Source: Nitrospinaceae bacterium
Lineage (GTDB): Bacteria; Nitrospinota; Nitrospinia; Nitrospinales; VA-1
Direction of reading: 5' to 3'
NCBI GenBank assembly: GCA_029261595.1
Contig: JAJDAZ010000062.1
Coordinates: forward strand, 1 to 64,000
DNA: 64,000 nucleotides
Numbering within the stretch: the stretch's first letter is position 1; the number at the start of each line of letters is the position of its first letter. This document shows, piece after piece, positions 34,200 to 41,784 of this stretch. A program made the position numbers and the translations under genes. The notes under the pieces were generated by a model. It saw nothing but the letters and a program-made list of their open reading frames with translations, made no database searches and had not been told where the DNA came from.

Positions 34200-34339
34200 T
34201 GCTTCACTCATCAGCCCCAAAATCTCTGGATTAGGAAGAAACAATTGACCTATAATAAACCCATTGAACATTAAAATTGCCCCCACGGCGAGTGGTTCAC
34301 GACGTGAGCAAACTCCCCCTCGCGGGAGCGAGTTGAGCT

Positions 34340-35299
34340 ATGAGCCATATAAAGATTTCAAAAGACTGGGAAATATCCGGTAACCTCGCGACCCCCGAAT
34401 CGGTTTTCATGAGCCGCCGAAAGTTTCTGCAAGGCACGGCGCTCACCGCGGTGGCAACCACCGCCCTGCTCACCGGATGCACGTCCCCGCCTCACGACCC
34501 TGAGGTCGCGCTCAGTGAAACCGAAAAGAAAATCTATCCCGCCAAACGCAATGAAAATTTTCAGTTGGACCGACCTGTCACTTCCGAACAAATCGCGGCG
34601 TCCTACAACAATTTTTACGAGTTCACCCAAGTCAAGGAGGACGTGATCGTGCACGCGCAGGCGTTGCCAAAACGTCCGTGGACGGTTGAAGTCAGCGGGC
34701 TGGTTCGGCATCCGAAAATATTCGATGTCGATGACCTGTTAAGAACAATGCCGATCCAAGAACGCCTGTACCGTCACCGTTGTGTCGAAGCCTGGGCGAT
34801 GGCGGTTCCGTGGACCGGCTTCCCATTGAAAGCCCTGCTCAAACAGGTAGAACCCACATACAAGGCGACCTACGTTCGCATGACCACGTTTTACAAACCG
34901 TTCACCGCGCAAGGCCAACTGGCCTTCTGGGAACCCTGGCCCTATATGGAAGGGCTGACCGTTCAGGAAGCCATGAACGATCTGGCCTTCATGGCTGTCG
35001 GTATCTACGGACACCCGCTACCGAAACAGCACGGCGCGCCCCTTCGCCTCGCGGTGCCGTGGAAGTACGGATTCAAAAGCATCAAATCCGTGGTCAAGAT
35101 CGAACTGATCGATTATCGGCCAGCCACGTTCTGGAATACCCTGCAAGGGCTGGAATACGATTTCACCGCCAACGTCAATCCGAAAATTCCACATCCTCGC
35201 TGGTCGCAGGCCAAAGAAAAAATGATCGGCACCGGGGAAATCCGCCCCACCCTGCCGTTTAACGGATATGGCAAGCAGGTCGCCAAACTTTACGCTTGA
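34340..35299 (+). CDS. msrP: Periplasmic methionine sulfoxide reductase, molybdenum subunit MsrP
   Basis: The 319-residue product has a twin-arginine signal (SRRKFLQG at 25-32, then a hydrophobic stretch to LLTGC) preceded by a 24-residue cytosolic extension. The sulfite-oxidase/YedY fold follows, with molybdenum-binding Cys148 in YRHRCVEAWAMAVPW and GIYGHPLPKQHGAPLRLAVPWKYGFKS. MsrP repairs oxidised methionine in periplasmic proteins with electrons from the quinol pool through the haem membrane protein MsrQ. No msrQ is adjacent. msrA follows after about 100 bp. Confidence 0.94.
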   Translation: MSHIKISKDWEISGNLATPESVFMSRRKFLQGTALTAVATTALLTGCTSPPHDPEVALSETEKKIYPAKRNENFQLDRPVTSEQIAASYNNFYEFTQVKEDVIVHAQALPKRPWTVEVSGLVRHPKIFDVDDLLRTMPIQERLYRHRCVEAWAMAVPWTGFPLKALLKQVEPTYKATYVRMTTFYKPFTAQGQLAFWEPWPYMEGLTVQEAMNDLAFMAVGIYGHPLPKQHGAPLRLAVPWKYGFKSIKSVVKIELIDYRPATFWNTLQGLEYDFTANVNPKIPHPRWSQAKEKMIGTGEIRPTLPFNGYGKQVAKLYA

Positions 35300-35395
35300 A
35301 AAATCTATTGGGCATGGGATATTTCCTTAATGCTTTGCTTTTTTTAAATAAGTCTAATAACATAAATTTTCAATTCATTGACGGAGCCAAGCATC

Positions 35396-35863
35396 ATGAA
35401 AAAAGCCACTTTCGGGGCAGGTTGTTTCTGGGGCGTGGAGCTTACCTTCAGCCAGAATTTTGGAGTCACGTCCACAGCCGTAGGATACTGCGGCGGTAGC
35501 TTGCCTGATCCGACTTATGAAATGGTGTGCACCGGACAGTCCGGTCATGCCGAAGTCGTCGAGGTGGAATACGATCCTTCCCAGTTAGGCTACGAAGCTT
35601 TACTTGAACTGTTCTGGTCCATTCACGACCCGACCACCTTGAACCGACAGGGGCCGGACATCGGCACGCAATACCGTTCGGCCATTTACTTTCACGATGC
35701 CGAGCAGGAAACAGCCGCCCGGACATCTATGGAAAAACTTCAGCAGTCCAGCAGGTTTCCGAGTCCCATCGTGACCGAGATCACCGCCGCCCCTAAGTTT
35801 TACCGGGCCGAGGAATATCATCAGAAATATTTGGAAAAACGCGGCATGAAAAATTGCCACTGA
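35396..35863 (+). CDS. msrA: Peptide methionine-S-sulfoxide reductase MsrA
   Basis: The 155-residue product starts at ATG 35396 (an in-frame TTG at 35378 is less likely). MKKATFGAGCFWGVE contains catalytic Cys10 in GCFWG. Further family blocks are TAVGYCGG, YEMVCTGQSGHAEVVEV, FWSIHDPTTLNRQGPDIGTQYRS and FYRAEEYHQKYL. It reduces the S epimer of methionine sulfoxide in the cytosol, with thioredoxin as donor. The C-terminal recycling cysteine may be the one in KNCH. It pairs functionally with msrP just upstream. Confidence 0.95.
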   Translation: MKKATFGAGCFWGVELTFSQNFGVTSTAVGYCGGSLPDPTYEMVCTGQSGHAEVVEVEYDPSQLGYEALLELFWSIHDPTTLNRQGPDIGTQYRSAIYFHDAEQETAARTSMEKLQQSSRFPSPIVTEITAAPKFYRAEEYHQKYLEKRGMKNCH

Positions 35864-35888
35864 TCCTTAACTTCAAAGAATCCTGAAA

Positions 35889-36572
35889 ATGCGACGCGCT
35901 CACAAAACGCTGAAAATCAAATACGGGGCCACGTTTGCGGAAGTCAAACAGGCTTACAAAAAGCAGGCGATGGAATGGCATCCCGACCGGTTTCCAGCCG
36001 ACGATGAAAACCTGCAAAAACAGGCCACCCAGAATTTCCATAAAATCACCGAAGCCTTCAAGCGGCTGGAAACCTGGCACAACGACAAAGAGCAGGGCAA
36101 ATTCGACCCGAACCAGCCCGACTACGACGCACCAGATGGTGACCGGGCCGCATCCGAAGAGGGTTGGGAAGATAATCCCCGGCCTGATCTGCCGCAGTTC
36201 ATCACCCGCACCTGGCGCAACGGCGACAAATACGAAGGCATGGCCGTGGGCGACCAAATGCAAGGACAAGGCATCTTCACCTACGCCAACGGCAGTGTCT
36301 ACACCGGGCAATTCCGATACGGCAACATGGAAGGCCAGGGAAAGTTCACCTTTTCCAACGGCGATGTTTACACCGGCGGATTTCGTGAAAACCAGTTCTA
36401 CGGTCAGGGCAAAATGCTGTTTGCCAGCGGCGACCGATACATGGGCAGTTTTGCTAAGGACCAGTACCACGGCGAGGGGATTTTCGTCACCTCCCAGGGC
36501 AAGGTGCACGCCGGGCAGTGGGACTACGGATCGCTCAGGTCCGAACCCGAACCGCCTTTCGAGCGGTATTGA
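35889..36572 (+). CDS. DnaJ-domain protein fused to MORN repeats
   Basis: The 227-residue product starts with a J domain (1-75; HPD at 31-33 in MEWHPDRF), passes through an acidic linker, and ends with about five MORN repeats from residue 110. Repeat forms are GDKYEGMAVGDQMQGQGIFTY, GSVYTGQFRYGNMEGQGKF, GDVYTGGFRENQFYGQGKM and GDRYMGSFAKDQYHGEGIF. J domains stimulate Hsp70 ATPase; MORN repeats form extended sheets that bind lipid or protein. There is no signal peptide, so the protein should be cytosolic. The gene lies 25 bp after msrA. Domain calls are sure; biological role unknown. Confidence 0.9.
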   Translation: MRRAHKTLKIKYGATFAEVKQAYKKQAMEWHPDRFPADDENLQKQATQNFHKITEAFKRLETWHNDKEQGKFDPNQPDYDAPDGDRAASEEGWEDNPRPDLPQFITRTWRNGDKYEGMAVGDQMQGQGIFTYANGSVYTGQFRYGNMEGQGKFTFSNGDVYTGGFRENQFYGQGKMLFASGDRYMGSFAKDQYHGEGIFVTSQGKVHAGQWDYGSLRSEPEPPFERY

Positions 36573-36590
36573 TTGAAACCACTGTTGAGG

Positions 36591-36618
36591 TCACACTGAG
36601 CCTGTCGAAGTGTGGCCA
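36591..36618. repeat. Intergenic palindrome of the CTGAGCCTGTCGAAG type
   Basis: GTCACACTGAGCCTGTCGAAG plus GTGTGGCC can fold with CACACT pairing to AGTGTG. The same 18-base core occurs twice, inverted, at 53665-53739. This type of short palindrome is scattered between genes in many bacterial genomes and is usually a REP-like element. Confidence 0.6.
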
Positions 36619-36686
36619 AAAAAACAAAACCCCCTTTTCATCGCAGAGGGCGCAAAGAGCGCAGAGAAAACATTGACAAAAAAATC

Positions 36687-36720
36687 CCTCTCCCTCATGG
36701 GAGAGGTTAGGTGAGGGTGG
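36687..36720. repeat. Intergenic CCTCTCCC/GGGAGAGG palindrome with GGTGAGGG tail
   Basis: CCTCTCCC-TCAT-GGGAGAGG followed by TTAGGTGAGGG. The same arrangement occurs at 54644-54684. It sits between the DnaJ-MORN gene and the GIY-YIG gene; no gene is seen in 36573-36787. Confidence 0.6.
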
Positions 36721-36787
36721 GTAAGAAGATTTTCCGGTCTGCGGTCTCCCTTTAACACCCCAACCCACTCCAACCCCAGGCATTTAT

Positions 36788-37048
36788 ATGTCCGAATGGA
36801 CACTCTATATGATCCGCACCAAAAATGGCGCGCTCTATACCGGGATCACCCAGGATGTAAAACGGCGCTTCGCCGAACACGCCGCCGGAGGAAAGAAAGC
36901 CTCGAAATATCTCAAAGGCCGTGGACCGTTGAAACTGGTGTTCCAGAAAAAAATTGGTAGTCGGTCGCAGGCGTTAAAAGCCGAGGCCACCATCAAGAAT
37001 TTGTCGAAGGCGGAAAAGGAAAGGATGACTTTCCCTCGGAATAGCTAA
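36788..37048 (+). CDS. GIY-YIG domain protein (UPF0213/YhbQ-like)
   Basis: The 86-residue product is one GIY-YIG nuclease domain: WTLYMIRTKNGALYTGITQDVKRRFAEHAAGGKKASKY, with YMI and YTG as the two short strands, catalytic-type Arg in KRRFAEH, and the late KAEATIKNLSKAEK with the conserved Glu. Family members act on DNA weakly or unspecifically, and role is not established. It is flanked on the right by an AT-rich gene of possible nuclease type on the other strand. Confidence 0.88.
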   Translation: MSEWTLYMIRTKNGALYTGITQDVKRRFAEHAAGGKKASKYLKGRGPLKLVFQKKIGSRSQALKAEATIKNLSKAEKERMTFPRNS

Positions 37049-37058
37049 CGGAATAACC

Positions 37059-37796
37059 TCAGATGGTCAATAATTTAGCTATACGTTGGGTTCTATACTT
37101 CAATAGTTTCTCTATGTCCTCTTTCCACCCTTTTGGCAAAGGTGGTTCATTCCAGATTAGTTCTTCATACCAGTCCGGGACCATAGATTGATTAAAACCT
37201 CTTCTCCCATTTAATGGCGATTCTCCATAAAGATCCATGTAACGCATATAAAATGCGGCCTTAATCGATTTAGAATTATCAGTGGGCCTTACTGTTCCTT
37301 TAGGCAACAACACCACATTACATGCACAAGTAAAATCTCCGTGTGGATTTAACTGAATATCGACATGATCAAAAAATCGTTTTTCGAAATCAATTTCCGT
37401 TTCTTTATGAGTAAAAATATGGGCCAACTCGAATTGGTTCAGTCCTGTTTTTTTCCAATTAGGGCCACTGTACATACAACCATTAGCGAGAACACACCAG
37501 ATATGACGGGGAAACGTATTGTCATCGATTATTGCCCGATATTTCACATTGTAGCTTTTTTTCTTACCCTTCCCACTTATATATCTTCTTACACCAGGAA
37601 AAACGCATGCAGACCCGTCAAAAAGGTAACAATCGATGTCGATTTTTTCACTAAATAAGCTTGAAAAATAGTCGTAATCTTTCCTGTTTCTGTCCTGAAT
37701 AACATTAATAACGTCAGGATGAATGTGATAGCTTAATTGAGATAGAACCTTGCATATATCTTTCTCATATTTAGAAATCTTATTCTCGATGAACAT
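37059..37796 (-). CDS. Unrecognised AT-rich gene with a possible HNH-like motif
   Basis: The 245-residue product has no signal peptide or membrane segment. The region 100-180 has WCVLANGCMYSG, then FELAHIFTHKETE (His126, His130), then FTCACNVVLLPKGTVRP (Asn160). This order, hydrophobic-H, then N, then a helix, resembles the beta-beta-alpha-metal core of HNH nucleases, where text such as AHI and CNxVLL is common. Zinc-like cysteines (Cys101, Cys107, Cys157, Cys159) flank it. Base composition is clearly AT-richer than the neighbours, suggesting transfer. It is convergent with the GIY-YIG gene. The nuclease call is tentative; a plain hypothetical protein is the safe label. Confidence 0.6.
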   Translation of the reverse strand: MFIENKISKYEKDICKVLSQLSYHIHPDVINVIQDRNRKDYDYFSSLFSEKIDIDCYLFDGSACVFPGVRRYISGKGKKKSYNVKYRAIIDDNTFPRHIWCVLANGCMYSGPNWKKTGLNQFELAHIFTHKETEIDFEKRFFDHVDIQLNPHGDFTCACNVVLLPKGTVRPTDNSKSIKAAFYMRYMDLYGESPLNGRRGFNQSMVPDWYEELIWNEPPLPKGWKEDIEKLLKYRTQRIAKLLTI

Positions 37797-37862
37797 TCTC
37801 TACCGTTAATTTAAGATTAGATTAATTACACACCCAAAAAACTAAAGGGACCGAATGGTGTT

Positions 37863-38318
37863 CTATTTAGAAAACTCCCTAATATAAGCCACGATCTGCC
37901 ACACCTCTTTATCCTTGAGGGTTTTGTACCCCTTCATTTCAGTGCCTTCCGATCCATTCTTGATGACCCAATACAGTTGCCCGTCCGGGATATTTTTCAT
38001 CATGGCCTTGCAGGTAAAGTTCCTCGGTTTCAGCATCATTTTAAGCGCCGTCATGCCTTTTCCATTGCCGTTGATGCCGTGGCAGGGGTAACAGCCGAAG
38101 GGCTTGGCGCCGCCCATATAAAGCTTTCTACCGGCGGACAGGTTTTTTGGGGTGGCTTTTAGAGGATTGGCTTTTTCATAAATTTCGGGAGGCGCGGGTT
38201 GGGTCGCCCTGTTTTGAACGCAGTCGTTTTCTCCGGCCTGCGCTGTAGGCATCATGAAGAGTAAGAATAAAACAGCGGCCCCTGCAGAAAAATAAACACC
38301 CCGGTTGAATGAATTCAC
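37863..38318 (-). CDS. Exported monohaem cytochrome c (paralogue 4)
   Basis: About 151 residues: signal peptide (GAAVLFLLFMMPTAQA), DCVQ segment, then a cytochrome c domain with CYPCH and probable Met ligand in GTEMKGYK. It shares KANPLKATPKNLSAGRKLY, PRNFTC and IPDGQLYWVIKNGS with paralogues 1 and 2 at 12353-13400, 25 kb away. The extra cysteine pair (DCVQ, NFTC) is present. Start is GTG at 38318 or 38324; GGAG placement favours 38318. Separate from the other three, so the family has spread by duplication or transposition. Confidence 0.87.
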   Translation of the reverse strand: MNSFNRGVYFSAGAAVLFLLFMMPTAQAGENDCVQNRATQPAPPEIYEKANPLKATPKNLSAGRKLYMGGAKPFGCYPCHGINGNGKGMTALKMMLKPRNFTCKAMMKNIPDGQLYWVIKNGSEGTEMKGYKTLKDKEVWQIVAYIREFSK

Positions 38319-38355
38319 AGGCACGTCTCCTCAACAAATCGTTCTGTATTGATTT

Positions 38356-38670
38356 TTATTTCTTCCTCACAAACATTTCAATCACGTTGCCGATGAAACC
38401 GCCCATGGCCCCGCCAGTTCCGGCGGCCATGACCAGAATATCGTGATCGCCCGCCTGGGACCCAAGATACGCACCCGTGAGAACGCCGAAGCAGATGACG
38501 AGCAGATACAGCCTGCCGCCCAGCCAGCCGACAAACCCGCCGATGATGGCTCCCAGGGCTCCGGCACCCGCCATCAATAGGGGGCTGTGAACCACCCAGC
38601 CGATGGACAGACCGGTGACCCCCATCAACAAAATTCCGAACACCAGATCATTTTTATCTTTTGTTTTCAT
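38356..38670 (-). CDS. Small Gly-rich membrane protein
   Basis: About 104 residues with three or four membrane segments rich in Gly and Ala: LVFGILLMGVTGLSIGWVV, LLMAGAGALGAIIGGFVGW, LYLLVICFGVLTGAYLG and ILVMAAGTGGAMGGFIGNV. ATG 38670 is preferred over GTG 38688. No family is recognised; repeated GGxxG stretches resemble the glycine-zipper type. It lies 37 bp upstream of the cytochrome gene on the same strand, so it may be cotranscribed. Confidence 0.7.
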   Translation of the reverse strand: MKTKDKNDLVFGILLMGVTGLSIGWVVHSPLLMAGAGALGAIIGGFVGWLGGRLYLLVICFGVLTGAYLGSQAGDHDILVMAAGTGGAMGGFIGNVIEMFVRKK

Positions 38671-38727
38671 CCGTAAATTCCAACACACCCCATCTCTTAT
38701 AAAAAGAAAGGGCGGATTTTTTTAAAT

Positions 38728-39489
38728 TTATTCCCTGATAATCAAACTCAGGCAGGTGACGCCGCCATCGGCTTTTTCAAACTCGCTCATTTCCAGTTCG
38801 ATGACCTGGAATCCGTGACTGCGGATTTTATCGGCCACTCTTGAAAAACCGGCGGGTAGTAAAACGAAATCGCCAAGGGTCAGGCAGTTGGCCGCGTAGC
38901 GTTCGCTCTCATCCACTTTGATCCATTCAAATTTTTTAAATGAAGACGTCTCCACGCTTGTGGGATCGATGACCAGAATGCCGTTGCCTAAAAAACTGAC
39001 GGCGCTTTTTAAGTGCAGTCCGCGAAGGACCGGGACGGGGGTACAGGGCTTTTCGGAATGGTCGGCAAGGGCCTGAACGGCTTCTTTATTGGTGCGGGTG
39101 GACTGGCCGACATAAACCGCATCGTCCGTCATCAGGACATCGCCGCCATCCAGGGTGACGGGGGGCTGTAAATCAATGATTTTTCGATGGTTGCCCACTT
39201 CCCCGGCAACGGATTCCACTTCCCCGCGCCGGCTTTCGGCTTTCATACTGCAGAGCAAGGCCTTATCGCCAAAAATGACGGCGGTGTCTTCGATGAAAAC
39301 ACTGTCCGGGAACCCTTGCAGAGGCTCCAGCGTCACAACGCGCGCGCCTGCCTGCTGTAACGCACGGACATAGCTACTGTGCTGTTCAAGAGCGAGTTTA
39401 AAGTCTATCCGGGTTTTTTGTGGATGGCCCGAAAGGGCGTCAATGAAATCAGGACCGGGTTTTCTGACCAGAGCGACGGATGAAAGCAT
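38728..39489 (-). CDS. Dimethylargininase (DDAH)-like amidinotransferase-fold hydrolase
   Basis: The 253-residue product shows the pentein fold: VALVRKPGPDF, DSVFIEDTAVIF, PPVTLDGGDVLMTDDAVYVGQSTRTN, LHLKSAVSFLG with the catalytic His, and ADGGVTCLSLI with nucleophile Cys246. This matches N-omega,N-omega-dimethylarginine dimethylaminohydrolase, which forms citrulline and dimethylamine. Bacterial homologues can also act as arginine-type hydrolases. No partner gene is near. Confidence 0.89.
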   Translation of the reverse strand: MLSSVALVRKPGPDFIDALSGHPQKTRIDFKLALEQHSSYVRALQQAGARVVTLEPLQGFPDSVFIEDTAVIFGDKALLCSMKAESRRGEVESVAGEVGNHRKIIDLQPPVTLDGGDVLMTDDAVYVGQSTRTNKEAVQALADHSEKPCTPVPVLRGLHLKSAVSFLGNGILVIDPTSVETSSFKKFEWIKVDESERYAANCLTLGDFVLLPAGFSRVADKIRSHGFQVIELEMSEFEKADGGVTCLSLIIRE

Positions 39490-39570
39490 CTAAAGAATAT
39501 AGCATTCAGAATATTAAATTCCATCCCTGAAATAAATGGACTCTATATTCCTTATTTTATCTTCTTGTTT

Positions 39571-40044
39571 TCAGTCGATGGTTTTATTGCCCATGAGCCG
39601 GGAAAAATACAACATGGGCAATTCTTTTTTGGCTTTTCTAAGAATTTTCATCGTCGCTTTATCCGGTTTGAGATTGAACTGGATTTTTTCAGGACGCGCC
39701 ATGTAAAGGAAACCGTTCACCATAGTGAAATCGTGCTTGTTAAACCGCAGGATTCTGCGTTGATATTCGTGAGGCGCCTGATGAACCTCATCCAATCTTG
39801 ACAGGTACTTGTGATCCATTTCGTACATGACACCAACGGTCATCCCCGCGTTGTCTGGGGTGGGCTCGATATTGGACAAACCCAGCCCTTCCGGGGCATT
39901 TTCGTCCGAAGGGACTTTATTGAACACCACCCTGTGGGCCGAGAGGGTAACCGCCAATTTGGCGACATAGTCCAGGCCCTGCTCCTTGAAATAGTCTTCG
40001 TTCATCAACTCCCCGTAAGCGAAAAAATTTATTATCTCTGCCAT
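39571..40044 (-). CDS. Gamma-glutamylcyclotransferase-like protein
   Basis: The 157-residue product starts IINFFAYGELMNEDYFKEQG, the GGCT/AIG2 substrate loop YGxxM form, followed by AHRVVFNKVPSDENAPEGLG and SRLDEVHQAPHEYQRRILRF, where the catalytic Glu is expected, and NGFLYMAR. It may release 5-oxoproline from gamma-glutamyl compounds, but substrate is unknown. Stands alone. Confidence 0.82.
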   Translation of the reverse strand: MAEIINFFAYGELMNEDYFKEQGLDYVAKLAVTLSAHRVVFNKVPSDENAPEGLGLSNIEPTPDNAGMTVGVMYEMDHKYLSRLDEVHQAPHEYQRRILRFNKHDFTMVNGFLYMARPEKIQFNLKPDKATMKILRKAKKELPMLYFSRLMGNKTID

Positions 40045-40095
40045 TTAAGACTCCATCGTGATATTTTCTTATTACAAATGCCAGTGGCATTAAAT

Positions 40096-40125
40096 TTGGT
40101 GACAAAAGGAAGACTATGTTATAAT
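40096..40125 (+). promoter_or_regulatory. Possible promoter upstream of trxA
   Basis: TTGGTG at 40096-40101, 18-bp spacer and a perfect TATAAT at 40120-40125. It would give a leader of about 165 bases before the thioredoxin ATG. A start closer to the gene is also possible. No other gene on this strand is near. Confidence 0.38.
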
Positions 40126-40295
40126 TCAACCCGTCATCCACTTCAACATTATTGGGTCTGGTTCAAAAAATTAAAGCACTTGGCGGTGGTTTGCCAGGGA
40201 AATTGCTTTTGTCCTGATTGACTTCAATCAACTCGTCTCGTTTTGAGCGGGTGAAAATAATCGGAATTTCAATTAATAACAAATAGGAGACTTAT

Positions 40296-40637
40296 ATGCC
40301 AGCCGGTAAAGTTGTTACAGTATCTGACGCTGAATTTGAAGCATCGGTTGTTCAAAATGGGAAACCCGTCATTGTGGATTTCTGGGCCGAGTGGTGCCAG
40401 CCCTGCAAAATGCTCGCTCCCACAGTAGAAGAAATTGCCAATGAATACGATGATAAAATTCTAGTGACGAAATTAAACGTCGATGACAACCCCGCAACCG
40501 CCACAAAATTCGGCATTCGCGGTATCCCTACCTTATTGTTTTTCAAAGACGGCCAGGTGGTTCAGCAAATTGTGGGCGTCAAAACAAAGGCGGAAATCAA
40601 GAAAATCATCGATGAAAACCTGTTTGCTGCTTCCTGA
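40296..40637 (+). CDS. trxA: Thioredoxin with WCQPC active site
   Basis: The 113-residue product is a single thioredoxin domain: VIVDFWAEWCQPCKMLAPTVEEIA with Cys34 and Cys37, NVDDNPATATKFGIRGIPTLLFFKDG with the cis-Pro, and QIVGVKTKAEI. The active site is CQPC rather than the standard CGPC; this changes redox potential in related proteins. A strong AGGAG lies seven bases upstream. It is cytosolic and can serve MsrA and other reductases. Confidence 0.94.
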   Translation: MPAGKVVTVSDAEFEASVVQNGKPVIVDFWAEWCQPCKMLAPTVEEIANEYDDKILVTKLNVDDNPATATKFGIRGIPTLLFFKDGQVVQQIVGVKTKAEIKKIIDENLFAAS

Positions 40638-40671
40638 GCGCTCTGAAAATTTCCTGCCTGCATAAATTTAA

Positions 40672-40699
40672 AGGCTCGACCGATTAATCCGGCGAGCCT
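40672..40699. terminator. Hairpin between convergent trxA and bioB
   Basis: AGGCTCG pairs with CGAGCCT, with further CCG/CGG pairs inside. On the minus strand it is followed by TTTAAATTTA, so it is most likely the bioB terminator; on the plus strand the tail is not T-rich. Confidence 0.45.
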
Positions 40700-40746
40700 G
40701 ATGCTCTCAAAAGTATTTTTCAGCCCACCCACTGGATGGGAAAAAA

Positions 40747-41739
40747 CTATACCGATTCGTAAACCGGGCGAAGACCCAACCCTTCGATCATATCGATGTC
40801 TTTTTTGGGGTCCTGGCCTTTGGTGGTGAGGTAATTGCCGCCCAGAATTCCGTTGGCGCCCGCCGCAAACAGTTTTTTCTGCTGATCGCTGAACACTTCC
40901 TCACGCCCGCCGCAGACAAACAAATCCATTTTGGGTAGCACCAGCCGCAATAACGCGATGACCCGGAGCGCTTCATAAAGATCCATGACGCCCAGATGCT
41001 CAAGGCCCGTGCCTTCGATCGGTTTCAAAAAATTGATCGGCAACGATTGCGTTCCGAGCGCCTTGATGTCCAATGCGAGCTCCACTCTTTGGGCATACGT
41101 TTCACCCATGCCAAACACCCCGCCAACGCAAACCTGAAGCCCGGCTTCCTTGGCGTTTTCCACAGCCCTCACTTCATCCTCGTAAGTGTGCGTGGTGACG
41201 ATGTTTTTGAAATGGCTGGCGGCGGTTTCCAGATTGTGATGACAACGATCCAGACCGGCTGATTTCAATTCCTTCAAATTCTCCAGGCTCATGAGCCCCA
41301 TCGAACAACAGGTTTCCAAACTTGTTTCCGCTTTAATGCGTTTGACCGCTTCGATGATTCGATCCAATTCCTTGCGGTCGTCCATTGCCGTTCCGGAGGT
41401 GACGATGGAAAATTCGTTGGACCCAAACGCCTCAGCTTCCTTGGCGGCGGCCACGATCTCGTCCACGTCCATCAATTCATATTCCGGCGAGTCCGTTTCA
41501 AACTGGCTCGATTGGGCGCAGAAGGAACAATCCTCCACGCAACGGCCCGATTTCGCATTGACGATGGAACAGATTTTTACATCCGGGCCTTTGAACCGGT
41601 CGCGGACTTTATCCGTGCCTATGAACAGGTAATCCAGTTCTTCATGGGTCAGCGTTTCCAACTGCAACGCATCGGCACGCGAGACACTCTCCCCTTGAAG
41701 AGCGTTGTCGATCAGTCGATCCATAAATTCTTTTTGCAT
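40747..41739 (-). CDS. bioB: Biotin synthase BioB
   Basis: The 330-residue product starts at ATG 41739 (TTG 41748 is in frame). Radical SAM motif CVEDCSFCAQ at 67-76, then SEYELMD-like PEYELMDVDEIVAAA and CCSMGLMSLENLKEL, YHHN-like RCHHNLETA, CVGGVFGMGET and LPINFLKPIEGT, and C-terminal GANGILGGNYLTTKGQ. BioB inserts sulfur into dethiobiotin using a 2Fe-2S donor cluster. No other bio gene is adjacent. Length is normal. Confidence 0.96.
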   Translation of the reverse strand: MQKEFMDRLIDNALQGESVSRADALQLETLTHEELDYLFIGTDKVRDRFKGPDVKICSIVNAKSGRCVEDCSFCAQSSQFETDSPEYELMDVDEIVAAAKEAEAFGSNEFSIVTSGTAMDDRKELDRIIEAVKRIKAETSLETCCSMGLMSLENLKELKSAGLDRCHHNLETAASHFKNIVTTHTYEDEVRAVENAKEAGLQVCVGGVFGMGETYAQRVELALDIKALGTQSLPINFLKPIEGTGLEHLGVMDLYEALRVIALLRLVLPKMDLFVCGGREEVFSDQQKKLFAAGANGILGGNYLTTKGQDPKKDIDMIEGLGLRPVYESV

Positions 41740-41784
41740 GGCAATCAATTCTTTAATTTGGAGTTGTGGAATTCTACCACAAAT

